A stretch of DNA of 64,000 nt from Megaustenia siamemsis. Its lineage: Eukaryota; Mollusca; Gastropoda; Stylommatophora; Ariophantidae. The notes under the pieces were generated by a model. It had not been told where the DNA came from and searched no databases. It saw only the letters and a list, made by a program, of their open reading frames with translations. The translations under genes and the position numbers were made by a program. The stretch covers positions 33,872,202 through 33,936,201 of the forward strand of contig JAVIAB010000160.1 of assembly GCA_032433765.1 (NCBI GenBank), read 5' to 3'. This document shows, piece by piece, positions 12,501 through 24,195 of the stretch. The number at the start of each line of letters is the position of its first letter. Position 1 is the first letter of the stretch.

Positions 12501-13720
12501 TCTAGTGTATGCAGCTCTTCTCATGTTTTATTGTGAATATGTATAACATTAGATAAACACATATTTTAACGGCTTGACAATATTTGTGATGTGATTCAAA
12601 TTCACTAGGTATTTTTTTCTTTTTTCATTGTTGTTACTTATCGTTGCTGTCCTGCATAACTTGTATTGAATATTATGTACTTAATTATGAAATTAAGCCT
12701 CTTATAATATGTGTATTGGTTCTCTTTTTTTGTGAGAAACAATTGTTTTATATAAATGAGGTCTCATTTTGTAAAGTACTCTCTCTCTCTCTCTCTCTCC
12801 ATCTATCTGTTGATCAGATTTGTAAACTCACGTAAGATAAAAATAATTTTCCTTCCTTCATAATTAAATAAATTTTGTCAATATTTTATTGCAACATTTC
12901 TTTTGTTGTATCTTCTTGAAATTATTAATTTTGTTCTTTTTTTCTTCTCTATAGTTCACCAGTTCAGAAACCATGACTTTTGCTGGCAGTCTTTATACTT
13001 TAATTTTGATAACTGCTAATGGTAGACATTTTTATTTACATGGTTGCCTGCCAGTATTCATTATTGAACCTTATGTAAGTAGTTTTTTTTTCTTTTCAGG
13101 AATATTTTTATTGATGTTTGTTTTGTTTCATGTTGTTTTGATTTGTTTTCTGTATTTCTGCTCCATGCTCTTACCGTTAGTCAATTGTTTGCCTTAAATT
13201 GTTTTCATTCCAAACTTTCTGAAACTGTGAATAAATGTATTCCAACTGATAGTTTTATATCATATTTTTCTATCAAAATGGCATATTTTGCTAACATTCC
13301 AGATATGTTAAGAATAGTATAATGTATTTTTATGAGTAGGGAGGCAAATTTTAATTCAGACGCATTAAATTATGCTTCATTCCTGGTAGTTAAAAGGCAA
13401 AAAGCAAGATTGCTTAAAAATAAAGGCATGATTATGCAAAAACATATAAGGACAAACATATTAAATGACTAAGTTAACACTGAATGAATCATCATTTTAT
13501 GAATGCGTACAAGAAACAACAGTCTAAGAAACTATTTATATTACTGATATAGATAAATTAAATCAGCATATGTGGCATTCTGCCTGATGAAAGTTGAACA
13601 TCTTTTGCAGAGCTGCCAAATATGAAGTATTTAAAAATGCAGCATGTGACATAACTCAGCCAATCTTCGTATAAAAAAAGCAAAGAACATATTGCTTTCA
13701 TCTGAATCATCACTGTTATC
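12501..13720. other. AT-rich DNA with (CT)n run
   Basis: Contains a (CT)10-type microsatellite at 12779-12800. An exon-like interval at 12960-13074 has splice-like ends but no recognisable protein; see the rejected items. Nothing else supported. Confidence 0.45.
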
Positions 13721-13987
13721 TTAACACATTCTGTACCATGAGTTGAAAAACGCAGCTGTGGTAACATGTGAAAAACCCAGGAGCTGCTCTTTGTGGTTTT
13801 CAATTTATTGACATTTGTGAAATTTTTTTTCACTAAAATCTTGTAATTCTCTTATTTAACCCCCTTTCTGACTTGCTGAGCAAATTATGTAAACAAATCG
13901 TGTGTTTTATATCAATTTTCATTTATTTTCATGAATTTTTTTTTTTTAATTCAGAAAAACTGCCAGCCTTGGCAGCGAATGTATCAA
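13721..13987. mobile_element. TTAA-flanked MITE-like element 1
   Basis: Begins TTAACACATTCTGTACCATG and ends in the roughly inverted ccttggcagcgaatgta before a degraded TTAA (tcaa). The interior shares the block cttgtaattctcttattt and atcaattttcatttattttc with the larger element at 27558-28125. TTAA target sites and no coding capacity suggest a piggyBac-type non-autonomous element. Confidence 0.4.
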
Positions 13988-14019
13988 ATCATGAGTCTCT
14001 ATGTTGAAGGGAGAAAAAA

Positions 14020-14206
14020 AGAGCAGGAAAAGAACCCTGCCATGCCTGTGGCATTAGGGGATATTGTGTTAGTGCTCATATTTCCCTTTGATCAACACAA
14101 TTTTAGGTAATATAGTCAGTGTTATGCCAGTGCCATCTTTCTTTTGCAAAAAAAAAGTCTAGTACAATTTAAAGGCTGGGTGAACCTAAAAGCCGTTGAT
14201 GTGGAT
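14020..14206 (-). repeat. SINE1 copy, 3' part (split by SINE2)
   Basis: The + strand reads the complement of SINE1: gatattgtgttagtgctcat, then tttaaaggctgggtgaacct and agccgttgatgtggat. The remaining head resumes at 14362 after an inserted SINE2 tail. Confidence 0.75.
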
Positions 14207-14361
14207 TTTTTTTTTTTTTTTTTTGCGTTCACCAGCTTTCACCTCTGGCGAAGTCCCTAGGGACCAGCAACTGAATTTTTCGTGTATAATACATTTTTTC
14301 ATGGCAGCCGTGTGCACAGGTGTCCCTCGTCGCACAGGCAGATAACTCCATTTTCAAAGGT
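14207..14361 (-). repeat. SINE2 3' tail inserted into SINE1
   Basis: On the minus strand this is the SINE2 3' half ending in a run of about 17 A. It is flanked by the 12-bp direct repeat gttgatgtggat (14195-14206 and 14362-14373). The element is 5' truncated. The duplication marks a young, LINE-mediated insertion. Confidence 0.85.
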
Positions 14362-14430
14362 GTTGATGTGGATAAAACCTGATCTCTTGTCTTCATTAGT
14401 CAAGTTCACTAACCACTGTCTACCGACTTA
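14362..14430 (-). repeat. SINE1 copy, 5' head
   Basis: Contains the complement of the SINE1 tRNA-like head: tcttgtcttcattagtcaag and ttcactaaccactgt, which is the A-box region (acagtggttagtgaa). Confidence 0.7.
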
Positions 14431-17399
14431 ATGCAAATGAAGAAAATGTCTTTCAGAATGGGGCAATAAATAGAATGTGTTTTAATATACCACTCAATAA
14501 TTAATAGGAGGGTACTTGTTTTGTTGGGATTTCTAAGAAATGAAAACCAGACACTTGGTAGGTTTTCTTTATATTCCTTAAGGAGTAATAAATATTTAAA
14601 TATGCACATTTTTTCCAAGGGAAAAGCTCTGCATGACAGTAAGGAAAAAAAAGCAGGAAACGCTATTACCAGTATGCCAAACACATCTCATTTTCTGGTG
14701 TTTCACTCACTGGGTGCTTTATCCAATATCATTTCTGTACACACACAGTAGAGATATATTATCAACACAAACCTACAGATGTTATTTCTAATCTGGCAAC
14801 AAGCTACTATGTAAAGTATCTGATATGAAATTTCATTTCTGAGGCTAGTAGATAGGAGTTGAGGTGTTTGTCGCTGAGGGGTTGGAAATAATGGCTGTCT
14901 ATCTAGTGATGTATAGCTCAAGATTTGTATTGCAGTCTCAATAGAAAAATCCTTCCACCAAGCAGGAATTTAACTACAATTCACCATTTCAACAATCAGC
15001 CAGTTTAATCCTCTCAGCCACCTGCTAATAAATAGACTATAACTTTTATTATTAGTAGTAAAAAATATATAAATGATAGATGCTGTCATTCGGAGTTTAG
15101 ATTAATTATGATTTGAGATGCTGCACCAACACAGGTTCAAAGCCATTGTCATTATAATCTGTGACAGACTTATATTTCTTAATTAAAGCTTAATCATAAA
15201 AGTTCAAGATTAGAGTAGGAGTATAGGGATGAATTGTTATATTTATTGACTGTGGAGTGAAGAGTCTGTAAAACTATCCATACTTCAGCTTCTTTACTTT
15301 CATTTCAATTCCTTTTTTGGCCTTCTTTTTTATTAAAATGCTTTGAAAAGTTGTCTTCTTTTCATACTTAATATTAAGGCAGCTCTATTTGATAAAAGAA
15401 TTAGAGCCAAATGATAAAATTATGGAGAATCTGGACACTACAGTCCAGATCTTGCTGTAAAGATCATTCTGATAACTGACCTGTCTAAATTACCTGTGAG
15501 AATACACCTTAAGGGACCAGAAAGAAGCAAATTTTGTTAAGTCTAATACATTCCTTTAAGAAACTTTGTCAATTCTGTGTGCTAAGAAAAAACTCATCAC
15601 ATTTTGGGCTGTTACTTATAAAACATTTTGCTAGTTAAAAATTGAGGTATTTATATTGGTAATAGTTTCATTGTTTATGATGTTCTGTACATGCATTTAA
15701 TGTGTTTTTTTAAGTTTTATCAGATTTATTATATTCATGAAGAAAATGTTGATCATTTCAACTTGTGTAGTTTTGTGTTCATAATGAGTGTTACAGTTTA
15801 ATTTACAATTCTTATTTAGTTGATGTGCTGTTCATTTTAAATGGGTGTACCCCTTTGTTGTCTGCATAACTATTATCACCATTATCCAAAACTTCTTAAG
15901 GAGCACATCTTCAATAATTTTAAGTATTTTTTTTTTCGCTTTTGTTTTCTATAGGATGGTGTAAGAAACCCCATTGCTAAAACCATTCTTTTTGGCACAG
16001 TTGTAATTTGAACATTTATTTTTAATTTGCCCAAAGAAAATATAGACAATTTCAGAAACAAAAATTCATTTTCTATCAAGATTAGCAAGCCAGTGGTTGT
16101 ATGATACTTCTACCACACCCAGTAGAGGAAAAAGCTAAAAGAAGTATTTTTGTGTTTTGAGGTTATGGTTTTGATATTTCTTATTCAATGTTTATGGCAT
16201 CAGCATTGACTTATTTTTATTTTTTTGTCAGATACATTATTATTCCAGTTTTTGTTCATTTCCTCATAATTTTTATAGTTTTGTTAACATAAAATCATTT
16301 GTTTCTGTTTGTTTAGTATATTCAAAATCAATATTACTTTTGTCATACTGAAAATTATCTGTGCTATTTTTTATCAATAGCAAGCACATCAAGGCTGACA
16401 AATATGCCAGACGTGAACAATGTTGTCCAAAATTGTAATTCATTCTAATTAAATAATTAATCATTTTTAAACTTATATTTTTTTTTTAATCACAAAATGC
16501 TCTTTTTTTTTTTCTTTTGTGTCAAATACAGACAAGCTTAAACTGTTTTATTTTGTATGTATTTGTCAATCCTATGAAAGAAAACATAGTTTTGGCCTCA
16601 ATGATCCTGAAAAAAAGCCACTACTGAAGTCAACTGTAATTAAAACCTTTGGTCATACATCTTTATCACAAGTCAAAAACAACGGCCGGTCTTTTGTCGT
16701 TTTGAGAACTTTTGCAAATATTTTGTTAATGATATCTTTGTTTTCTGGTTTATAAATTATAAAATAAATTCCTTCTCAGTTCTTATGTACAAAATTTTGC
16801 CTAAAGGATAAAGTGCCTTCTATCATTCTTTTGCAGCCAAAAAATTATACTAAATCAACAATCATTTATTTATTTTATTGAAATCATGAACCACAAAGAA
16901 TGATTTATTGAATTAAATAAGTTGGAGAAAGACAGATATATTTGTTATCTCCATTGGATTGTTATAAGTCACATTTAGAGCGCTAGTTTTCTATATTCAT
17001 TCCCTCCATTTTTCCAAATTATCTGTGTGTCAATTTTTTTCAAATTTACACATTAATTATGTTGTATATTGAATCAACAAGTTTTTATGGTTTAAATATA
17101 TTATTAATCATATACTATAGCAATATTATAATACTGAAGAGAATCATAAGCAGTGGTTGCACACATTTGGTGTCATTATGTTTACAGAATACGTATGAGA
17201 TTCCAGTGGAATCTGAAAAAGATGAATAATAATATTTGACAGAGGCAAGTAAATAGAAAATTTTGTAACACATGATGAAATTGAAGAAATTGTTTGCTTT
17301 TATCATTATAAATAGCCTGTTACATGGCCCTGGGTTAAAGCACAATGGGTCTATAGACTTCTATTGATTAACCTACCAACCATCATGTTAAGAAAAAAC
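14431..17399. other. About 3 kb AT-rich DNA without clear features
   Basis: Non-coding as far as I can see. One weak candidate terminal exon is at 16512-16755; it is listed separately. No repeats assigned. Confidence 0.5.
16512..16755 (+). other. Weak candidate terminal exon, unidentified
   Basis: A long pyrimidine tract and AATACAG acceptor precede an open frame of about 80 residues. It contains YERKHSFGLNDPEKKPLL and GHTSLSQVKNNGRSF and is stopped by TAA at 16753. AATAAA lies 10 bases later (16763-16768). The three signals in a row are suggestive, but no protein family is recognised. No upstream exon with matching phase was found. It could be chance in AT-rich DNA. Confidence 0.2.
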
Positions 17400-17935
17400 A
17401 TGGAAAATTGTTCTCCTTTCTGACGCTCACTTGATGATTACTAAAGAAATGGATAATCCTTTTCATCGCCCATTTTGAAAAGGATGTTAAGTGGGGGTAG
17501 ATGTGATGTGTTGTGGTTTATTTGCACGTTTTGATCCATTACATCCAATATTAGCATGATATTTTTTTGTACTGGGTTGCCTTCCCTCTTTGATCTCTAC
17601 TCGCTTGGCCAAACTTGATAGTCTGTTTCCACGAACACTGCTGTGAATGGAACAGGATCTTGATCAGCTATGCTGTTCACCGATCCCGATGCATGCAATC
17701 AGTTAGCTGTGGGTCACTGACAACACTCAGCTATGTTATTCACCGATCCCGATGCAGGCAATCAGTTAGCTGTGGGTCACTGACAACACTCAGCTATGTT
17801 GTTCACCGATCCCGATGTGTGCAGTCAGTTAGCTGTGTGTCGCTGACCACACTCAGCTGTATTGTTCACCGTTCATGATGCATGCAATCAGTTAGCTGTA
17901 CATCGCTGACCACACTCAGCTCTAGCTCCCATCAA
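17400..17935. repeat. Repeat D copy 3 with internal 63-bp expansion
   Basis: The body from ctttctgacgctcacttgat to cgcttggccaaacttg matches other D copies. Its last segment (ttcaccgatcc ... ctgtgggtcactgac) is amplified into about four tandem units of 63 bp, from 17665 to 17930. Because 63 is a multiple of 3, the array reads as a repeating 21-residue frame. This is a by-product, not a gene. Confidence 0.8.
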
Positions 17936-18361
17936 TTGCTGGATGGGGCATCTTGGCTCCCCAGGCATGCAACAATAATGTAGGCATTTGCTTTTATTTT
18001 TTGATAGGAAGGCAGAGAAAGGGAAGTAAACGGAGAAAAGATCCTGAACAACTATAAACATGCTGGTCTGGATGAAAGTAAATATTCCAGACTTGGTTGA
18101 CAGCCTAAAGAGCTGTCTACCAAATCTGGGTAGATTCTTCATTCTGTCTACCATTCTTCTGGGTAATTCTTCATGATCATCTAAGCCAGGCAGCATGAAA
18201 GGTGAAGATTTTTTATGTTTGACATACTTTACAATACATTGCTTCCATACTTTGAATTTGCTTTTGACATAGTTTTTATAAAGTACCACAAAAATGAGAG
18301 GACAGATGAGTACATAACCAGTGGGCTTAGAAATGGCCAGTACCCACATCACCATCATATA
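17888..18361 (-). CDS. Possible GPCR TM7 / C-tail exon, unassigned
   Basis: A 156-codon open frame on the minus strand, preceded by a good acceptor (GTCTCTTTCAG just before 18361). The start encodes VMWVLAISKPTGY and then ICPLIFVVLYKNYVKSKF. This has the form of a seventh transmembrane helix with an altered NPxxY (CPLIF) followed by a basic helix 8 (KVWKQC). After it come charged segments (GLDDHEELPRRMVDRMKNL) suited to a cytoplasmic tail. The frame runs on into repeat D and stops at 17888, so the natural stop may be repeat-derived or the exon may end earlier. No upstream transmembrane exons were identified. The GPCR reading rests on helix pattern only; another membrane protein is possible. 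Confidence 0.4.
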   Translation of the reverse strand, partial: YMMVMWVLAISKPTGYVLICPLIFVVLYKNYVKSKFKVWKQCIVKYVKHKKSSPFMLPGLDDHEELPRRMVDRMKNLPRFGRQLFRLSTKSGIFTFIQTSMFIVVQDLFSVYFPFSAFLSKNKSKCLHYCCMPGEPRCPIQQLMGARAECGQRCTAN

Positions 18362-18419
18362 CTGAAAGAGACTGTGCTGCCGAGGCTACAGAGTGTGCAG
18401 TTATGCTAATTCTGCTGAT

Positions 18420-19304
18420 CATATAATTGGTTTTTTTTTTTTTCAATATGATGAGAGAGAAATGCTCTCAGAGAGACCCACATCAATTGTCTGTATCAAA
18501 CTTCTTTCATCATTACTACAGTAGCCAGTTTAAGTAGTAGGGAGGATCACATTATCACTCTACTCCTTTCATAAAACAGTCTTGGAGAACAATATTATAC
18601 TGTCTGCTCTTCCCCACATTTGATCATGTGTCTAGTTTTTGGTTTATTGTGCATGTGCTAGTTGAGTTTGCAAATATAAATTCTCAATCAGAGAATTTAC
18701 TTGGTCTGCTCTTGAAAATTAATAGCTTATCTTTTGATACATCTACCTTTTTTTGTCATATTTTTCCTTTATTCTATTTTTTTTTCTATTAACATTAAAG
18801 CTTGGATCCATTTGTCTTTATATATGAGTTTTGCTCTTTTGTGAGTCTGCTTTCTCATTTCCAAGAATATTTTAGTTGACATAGATTTAAAAAACTAACT
18901 TTGTTAATTCTAAAGTAAGATTCTATTAATACCTTCCTTCTGCTGCCAGCCCATCTAAATTTTTTTTTAATTTGTATTTGTTAAATCAATTCAGAATCTT
19001 TTTCCTCTCAAATTATTCTATTTTTTGGTTTAGAAGTTTCCAACAGGATTCTGTAAATCTCCTTGGTTGTAATTTTGTTATTCTATTCATTTCTTTTAAT
19101 GATGTTGATTTGACCATTCTTGTGAAAATTCTCTTTGCCCTGCTTTCATTTTTTGTAGAGATTAATCCAGGCTGGTATTTAATTTATATGGTCTATTATT
19201 TTCTGTGTATAACCATTTTAGTATTTCATGGTCGTGGTTCACTTCCTATGTAGTCCTGCCAGTATTTTTTATCGTCTTTTATTATCTAGCAATTGTTGTA
19301 TATG
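18420..19304. other. AT-rich spacer
   Basis: No exon, RNA or repeat recognised. The open frame at 18972-19253 is hydrophobic because of T-rich DNA and has no family signature. Confidence 0.45.
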
Positions 19305-19775
19305 TACACCAGCTTAATACCTGTGGTGAAGTCCAGAGGGGCTGAATTTTGTGCAAATATAAATTTTTCTTATTTTTCTAACCAGCAGCCATGTGCTCAG
19401 GTTTCCCTCGCCATTGATGCATATATTCTCCAACTTCAGAGTTACACTAATTTTTTAATCATTGGGACTTTTAATGTCTTTTGGGTACATTTTCTATCAT
19501 ATCAAATTTAACAATGGCAGCAGCCAATTTGGCCCACTCTTTTATTTCCAGTTGCCAAGAGTTCTGTAAATTGGGCAGAATAAACAATTACCTCCCATTT
19601 TTTGCCGTTATCTGAGAGGACTAGACATTGGATATTACTATCCAGAAACTGATGGAGGGTAAAGTCATGAAGACCCCACTGATTTTAAGTGAAAAATTCC
19701 CATCACCTATTGTGGGACTCAAGCCCGGGGCCTTCTTAGTCCAGAGGCCAACATTTTACCTCCAAACCATGCGTG
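19305..19775 (-). repeat. SINE3 with SINE2-type tail, inverted
   Basis: On the minus strand it starts with a tRNA-like head (gtaaaatgttggcctctgg ... gcccgggcttgagtcccaca, B-box like gggcttgagtccc). It passes through the ctgagataacggc body. It finishes with the block aggcagatattctcc.../...gaagtcc, the complement of which is at 19320-19445, shared with SINE2. Head and tail modules are in the same order as at 44860-45255. Confidence 0.6.
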
Positions 19776-20959
19776 AGCTTTCCTTTTATTTATGATCAGT
19801 ATCTGCTTTTGGTACTTATCTGTACCTTTTACCTGAAACGTTCATTTTTTGGGAAACAATTTTATTGTGTTTTCTTTCTTTAGTTTCTGTTTGATATAAT
19901 ATTCTTGCAGGGCAGCAGGTAGCTTAAACATCTAGCTTGATCTTCTAAATTAGTTTTCCCCAACCTTTTTCAAGTTGTGGTCTTTCTATATCAGCCAAAC
20001 AACTTGTGACCCCTTTTTATAATAGTCAAGTAACCTGCAATCCCTTTGAAAAGCCTCTTTCATGTGAATCACTTTATTAACAGCCAAGTAACTGAAGACC
20101 ACCTTTATTAATAGGTAAGTAACTGAAAAACACCTTAATTAATAGGTAAGTAACTGAAGAACACCTTAATTAATAGGTAAGTAACCAGTGGCTTACTTTT
20201 ATAATGTTAAGTGCTTAAAATAAAATATGTGTGTTGAAATTTCCTGTAAAAATAATTGTAATAAAAAAAAATTGTGGACCAAAATCTCTCCAGAAATCAC
20301 TTGAAACTCTTTTGAGAGGGTCATAATCCACAGATTGAGAACACTGGTTCTAGATGAGCTGTTTTCCCACAACTTGTCGGTTTCATCTACTTTAGTATTT
20401 ATGTACGGTTTGCTCTCTACAGTGTTTTTCTATCATCTCACTTGTCTTTTAAAATAATGAAAATTGTCCCTTTTAGTGTGATCCTACCCTTTGACTTGTC
20501 TGTCTCCATATAGAAAATGCCAGTGAAACTCTGGGATATGGGGACACAAGGACCCATTACTACAACAAGGTGGAGACATCACAGGGGTTATTATTTTATC
20601 TCCATTTCTATTACGCATTTACAAGATAATGACTGCGAAGGAAATTTTCTATAATTAAACAGTCTCATCTCTACCTTTACAGTTCTTTTGTATAATATAA
20701 AATGTAATTTTGCAACTTCAGAGAAGAGTGCTTCAACAAAAGTACGAATCATGCTATTATCAAATCTCTGTAGGTGAAGATTAGACATTGAATTTAATTG
20801 TGTTGTAATAAACTATATTAATTAATTTTTTTATATAATGCAACATGTACATATTAATGCAATACAAATATTTTTTCAAGCTTGATTACTCTATATTACA
20901 TTGTAACTTGTTAATAAAATCATTATCACAAATTAATGTTTTTATTGTTTCATCTGAGA
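19776..20959. other. Spacer with a 31-bp tandem repeat
   Basis: Three imperfect copies of a unit of about 31 bp (gtaagtaactgaagaacacc + ttaattaatag) lie at 20090-20185. The rest is AT-rich and unassigned. Confidence 0.55.
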
Positions 20960-21210
20960 GTAGGTGGGTGACTGAATTGATAACTTATGCTCTAAACTAG
21001 CAGAACATGGGTTCACATCACGGTAGGGTCAAAAGTTGTATTTTTATATGCGGTGACATTAAAAACTCAGACCTGAACACCATGTGGCAACTACACTGGC
21101 CAAGCAGCCTTTATTCTCTGGTCCCATAAGTCCCGCAGCAGACCACAAACACAAAAAGGAAAAATTCCATAAGATGTTTTTTTTTAACTTTGGGGGTAAT
21201 GCACTGAATT
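20960..21210 (+). repeat. SINE4-like tRNA-derived repeat
   Basis: A head with gtgggtgactgaattgataa and a B-box-like gggttcacatc is followed by a unique body. A related B-box context (gcgtgttcaaatcatgtc) occurs at 22005-22035. Only a weak assignment. Confidence 0.3.
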
Positions 21211-21224
21211 AAACTTGGGCTCAA

Positions 21225-21345
21225 AGTAGTCAATAACTCGAAGCTGACTCCTCGACTCAGGATCAGTGGCAGCAGCTGATCAAGATCCTACTCCACCTCC
21301 CCAAGGTGCCTCTGGTAACAGAACTAACCAGTCTCACCAAGCATG
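21225..21345. repeat. Repeat D copy 4, inverted fragment
   Basis: Reverse order to the other copies: caggatcagtggcagcagct, gatcctactccacctcccc, gtgcctctggtaacagaac, then ccagtctcaccaag. Confidence 0.6.
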
Positions 21346-21955
21346 TGAGGATGGTAATCCAGTACACAAAAATGCCTTGTCCAATCTGATAGGTTGGAAA
21401 GCATGGCTGCAACACACACTTCTATACCCATTTCTAACGTCTTTTTTTGGAAGGTCGATTAAGAAGAGTAGTCATTGGATGAATACATAAGACATTTCAT
21501 CTTTGGACGAATACAATAGAAGAAGTTTCAACCACATAAATACATAAGAAAATGTTCTAATGCTGAATACATGAGAAGATGTTTCCTCTTCAGATGAAAA
21601 TACAGAAGAAGTTTCATCTTCTTTTTAGAGACGGCTATGATTTCTTTTTAAAAAAGTTTAAGTCAAATACAGTAGAAGGGTTCACTACTACATCTATGGC
21701 CATCAGATATTTTTCTTATTACTTCGTGAATATTGCTTAACAGAGAACATCTACGGCCATCAGATTATATTACATCATGAGTATTGCTTAACAGAGAACA
21801 TCTACGGCCATCAGATTACATCATACATTTCTCCCTTCTCTTGCGATGCCTTAAGGCAATAGCAGATGCATATAAAAAAAAAAGAAAGAAGTGATCTGAT
21901 CCAACAATACAAATCTTAGGACTGATGCATTATCAAGTGTCGTGTCTGCTAGCTA
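21346..21955. other. Imperfect short tandem structure
   Basis: Repeated short blocks of the form gaatacataaga...gtttcatctt recur between 21480 and 21620. A block of about 60 bp (acatctacggccatcagatt ... attgcttaacagaga) occurs two to three times between 21695 and 21820. No coding capacity. Confidence 0.5.
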
Positions 21956-22059
21956 AAGTGATCATGTCCCTCCACAACTTTCTATCTCCTCATACAGCTG
22001 TCATCAGAAGGTTGCGTGTTCAAATCATGTCGGGGTCAACTAATGTTTAATGCTGGCTG

Positions 22060-22260
22060 AAGTCGGATGCACTGGGCCACTGGCGCAGAACACAGTGCAA
22101 CGTTTTAACGGGTGTTCAATTCAGAGTGGATCTGGCAGACTCTAATTGTGATGTTCTGTCTGTGGGGGCGATCAACACACTAAACCTGACAGCAGACTTC
22201 ATGTGAGTCTGGGATCCTACTCTGATTGAGCCCTGATCACAGAGAGAGAGAGATACAGCT
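22060..22260 (+). mobile_element. LINE I 3' terminus
   Basis: Ends with gagtctgggatcctactctgattgagccctgatcac and a (GA)n tail. This matches gagtctggaatcctagtctgaatgagcc at 24325-24355 and, inverted, 46745-46790. Upstream frames are broken. Confidence 0.5.
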
Positions 22261-22339
22261 GTCTGTTATTTTTTCTCTGTCTCTTCTTCCCAACTATTTT
22301 TTCTTCCCATTGTCAAAATATGTCCCAGCCAATCCCTTC

Positions 22340-22535
22340 TTACGTATAAGTAAAGGTGATTTTTGGGGTAATGTGGTAGGTATTACACCTGTGCCACTTT
22401 ACTTTCCCAGAAAAAAATCCAGTATCCATTTAAAGCTGGGTGAACCCGGAAGTCGTCAATAAGGATCGAACCTGACCTCATGTCCTTTGTAGTCCAGTTC
22501 ACTAACCACTGAACTATCACAACTCTCCCCTTCTT
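22340..22535 (-). repeat. SINE1 copy (1B type)
   Basis: The + strand carries ttttggggtaatgtggtagg, aaagctgggtgaacccggaag, atcgaacctgacctcatgtc and agttcactaaccactgaact. It is the complement of a tRNA-like head with A and B boxes. Confidence 0.8.
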
Positions 22536-23144
22536 ACATGGCAGCCAAAAAAATTGTTCCCTCCTCATGTAGACAACTTTTGGCTTTATTTTTGTTTTGG
22601 TCCCTTTTAAAACATCCGTTTCACTCTTTTAGCTGTCCATATTTTCAGCACTCTACGACTGCCCACAAGTAATGACAATAAAGCTACTTAGTTTTATAAA
22701 GATTAAATATATTTCTCCTCTTCAAAACCTCTTCTATCTATCTGCTAGAAGGTTCTTTTCTTGGCCACATTCCAACAAAGCAGTCAATGGCCTACACATT
22801 TTGTGGCATCTTGTGGAGCAACAGTTTGTGGACAGGGTCTTCCAGTCTAACCTGCTGTGTTTATATCTTTGTTTCCACTGTTCTTCACAATGATGTTCAA
22901 CTTGCCTTAAGAATTCACACAAGGCATGGGGTGTGTAATTGTTTAAGGATCTCCTCTAAGCACTTGACTTGACCTATCTATCTCCAACTTATAATGTAAA
23001 ATATTTTTTTAAAACACTTTGTATATAGTAGAATGAAATCAAGAAGCTAAATCCATCATCGAAGTATCAAGCAAAACGGAAATAAAAACACCCAAAGTAT
23101 AATGAAAATGATGGATACCTCCAACTATCAAGGAGGTTAATCAC
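22536..23144. other. No recognised feature
   Basis: Mixed-composition DNA. The overlapping frames at 22672-22972 are antisense shadows of one another, with no family signature. Confidence 0.45.
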
Positions 23145-24195
23145 ACTTTGCCTATGATCTGTCCACAACAGAATAAGAAACCACATGTTTACCAAACACA
23201 AAATAGGAACTTCCAACCAATGTCACTGTAACCTGGATGATTGAGTTATATAACACTTTAGCGCCAATAGAGTATGCCCTGACAATTCTTACTGTCAGTA
23301 CAACGCAAATTGACAGACTAGAGAAAATACAGAATGAAGCTATGTGCATTATCTTGGGGTGTATGAGACACTCCCTGTGTTGCAATGAGGTTTCTTGACT
23401 TTCCAACCATGGATGACAGGATCTAGATCAGGAGGGCACAAGCATACCTGAAGACAAGTGCAGATAAAGAGCATCCATTGCACCACAAGCTCAACACAGG
23501 GAAAGGTGTCAGGTTAAAAAGAAGCAAATCATGGGTGGGCTGAGCAGATGATGTCATCAAACAGGTTTGTGGGTTTACCAATATCAACACTGGCGAGGAG
23601 TGGATACCGGTGCCTACATCATTCAGGAGTATATTCTCGTGTATTGTTGCGCTCTATAGGAAATGTAGGGAACAGAACTCAGTCATGGTCAATGCGGAGG
23701 TCAATGGTCTCACCTAGGATAACACCGATAAGAAAGATGCAATCATCTATACAGATGGATCTGTAATACAACACCAAAGGAGTGTATGGGCATTTACTGC
23801 ATGATTAGCAATAGTCAAGAAGACAGTGGTGCATACGTTTTGACCACAAGTAGCATGAAAATGGAGGAGATGGCAGTGACCAGGGCATTCATCTGGTTAG
23901 TCACAAGCTTACACCCACCACACTGATACACTGAGTGATTTGATGAGCATGATAAGAAAAGTGGAGGTGGGCTCTGTACACATACAATGGGTAGAGTCAT
24001 TTCAGAAGTCAAAAATATGTATGGTCTATGTCTACATCCCAGGACATGCAGGAGTACGGGGAAATGAAAGAGCAGACAGGTTGGCTAGCTGCACTATCGT
24101 TGAGGATGGTCAACCAATGGATCGGGTGGATATCAGCAATGCCCTCCGAGATGTGGGAAGGACACAGGACTTTGACAATCCTGGATGATGACAAC
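23145..24195 (+). mobile_element. LINE C: RT C-terminus and RNase H, degraded
   Basis: Frames in order: TVSTTQIDRLEKIQNEAMCI (region after the RT), a stretch matching ADKEHPLHHELNTGKG at 61530-61580, then QSSIQMD and the RNase H end VYIPGHAGVRGNERADRLAS. The last holds the GNERAD motif with the fourth RNase H acidic residue. It continues with QPMDRVDISNALRDVGRTQD. Several frameshifts and stops. The better copy is at 61250-62250. Confidence 0.8.

Noticed and set aside
12960..13074. An interval with TATAG acceptor and TATGTAAGTAG donor, open in one frame
   Set aside because: No recognisable protein and its only phase-compatible partner was the rejected interval at 13975.
13975..14103. An apparent exon (T-rich acceptor, 43 open codons, donor GTAATA)
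   Set aside because: Its first part is the end of the TTAA-flanked MITE-like element and its second part is an inverted SINE1; the frame is accidental.
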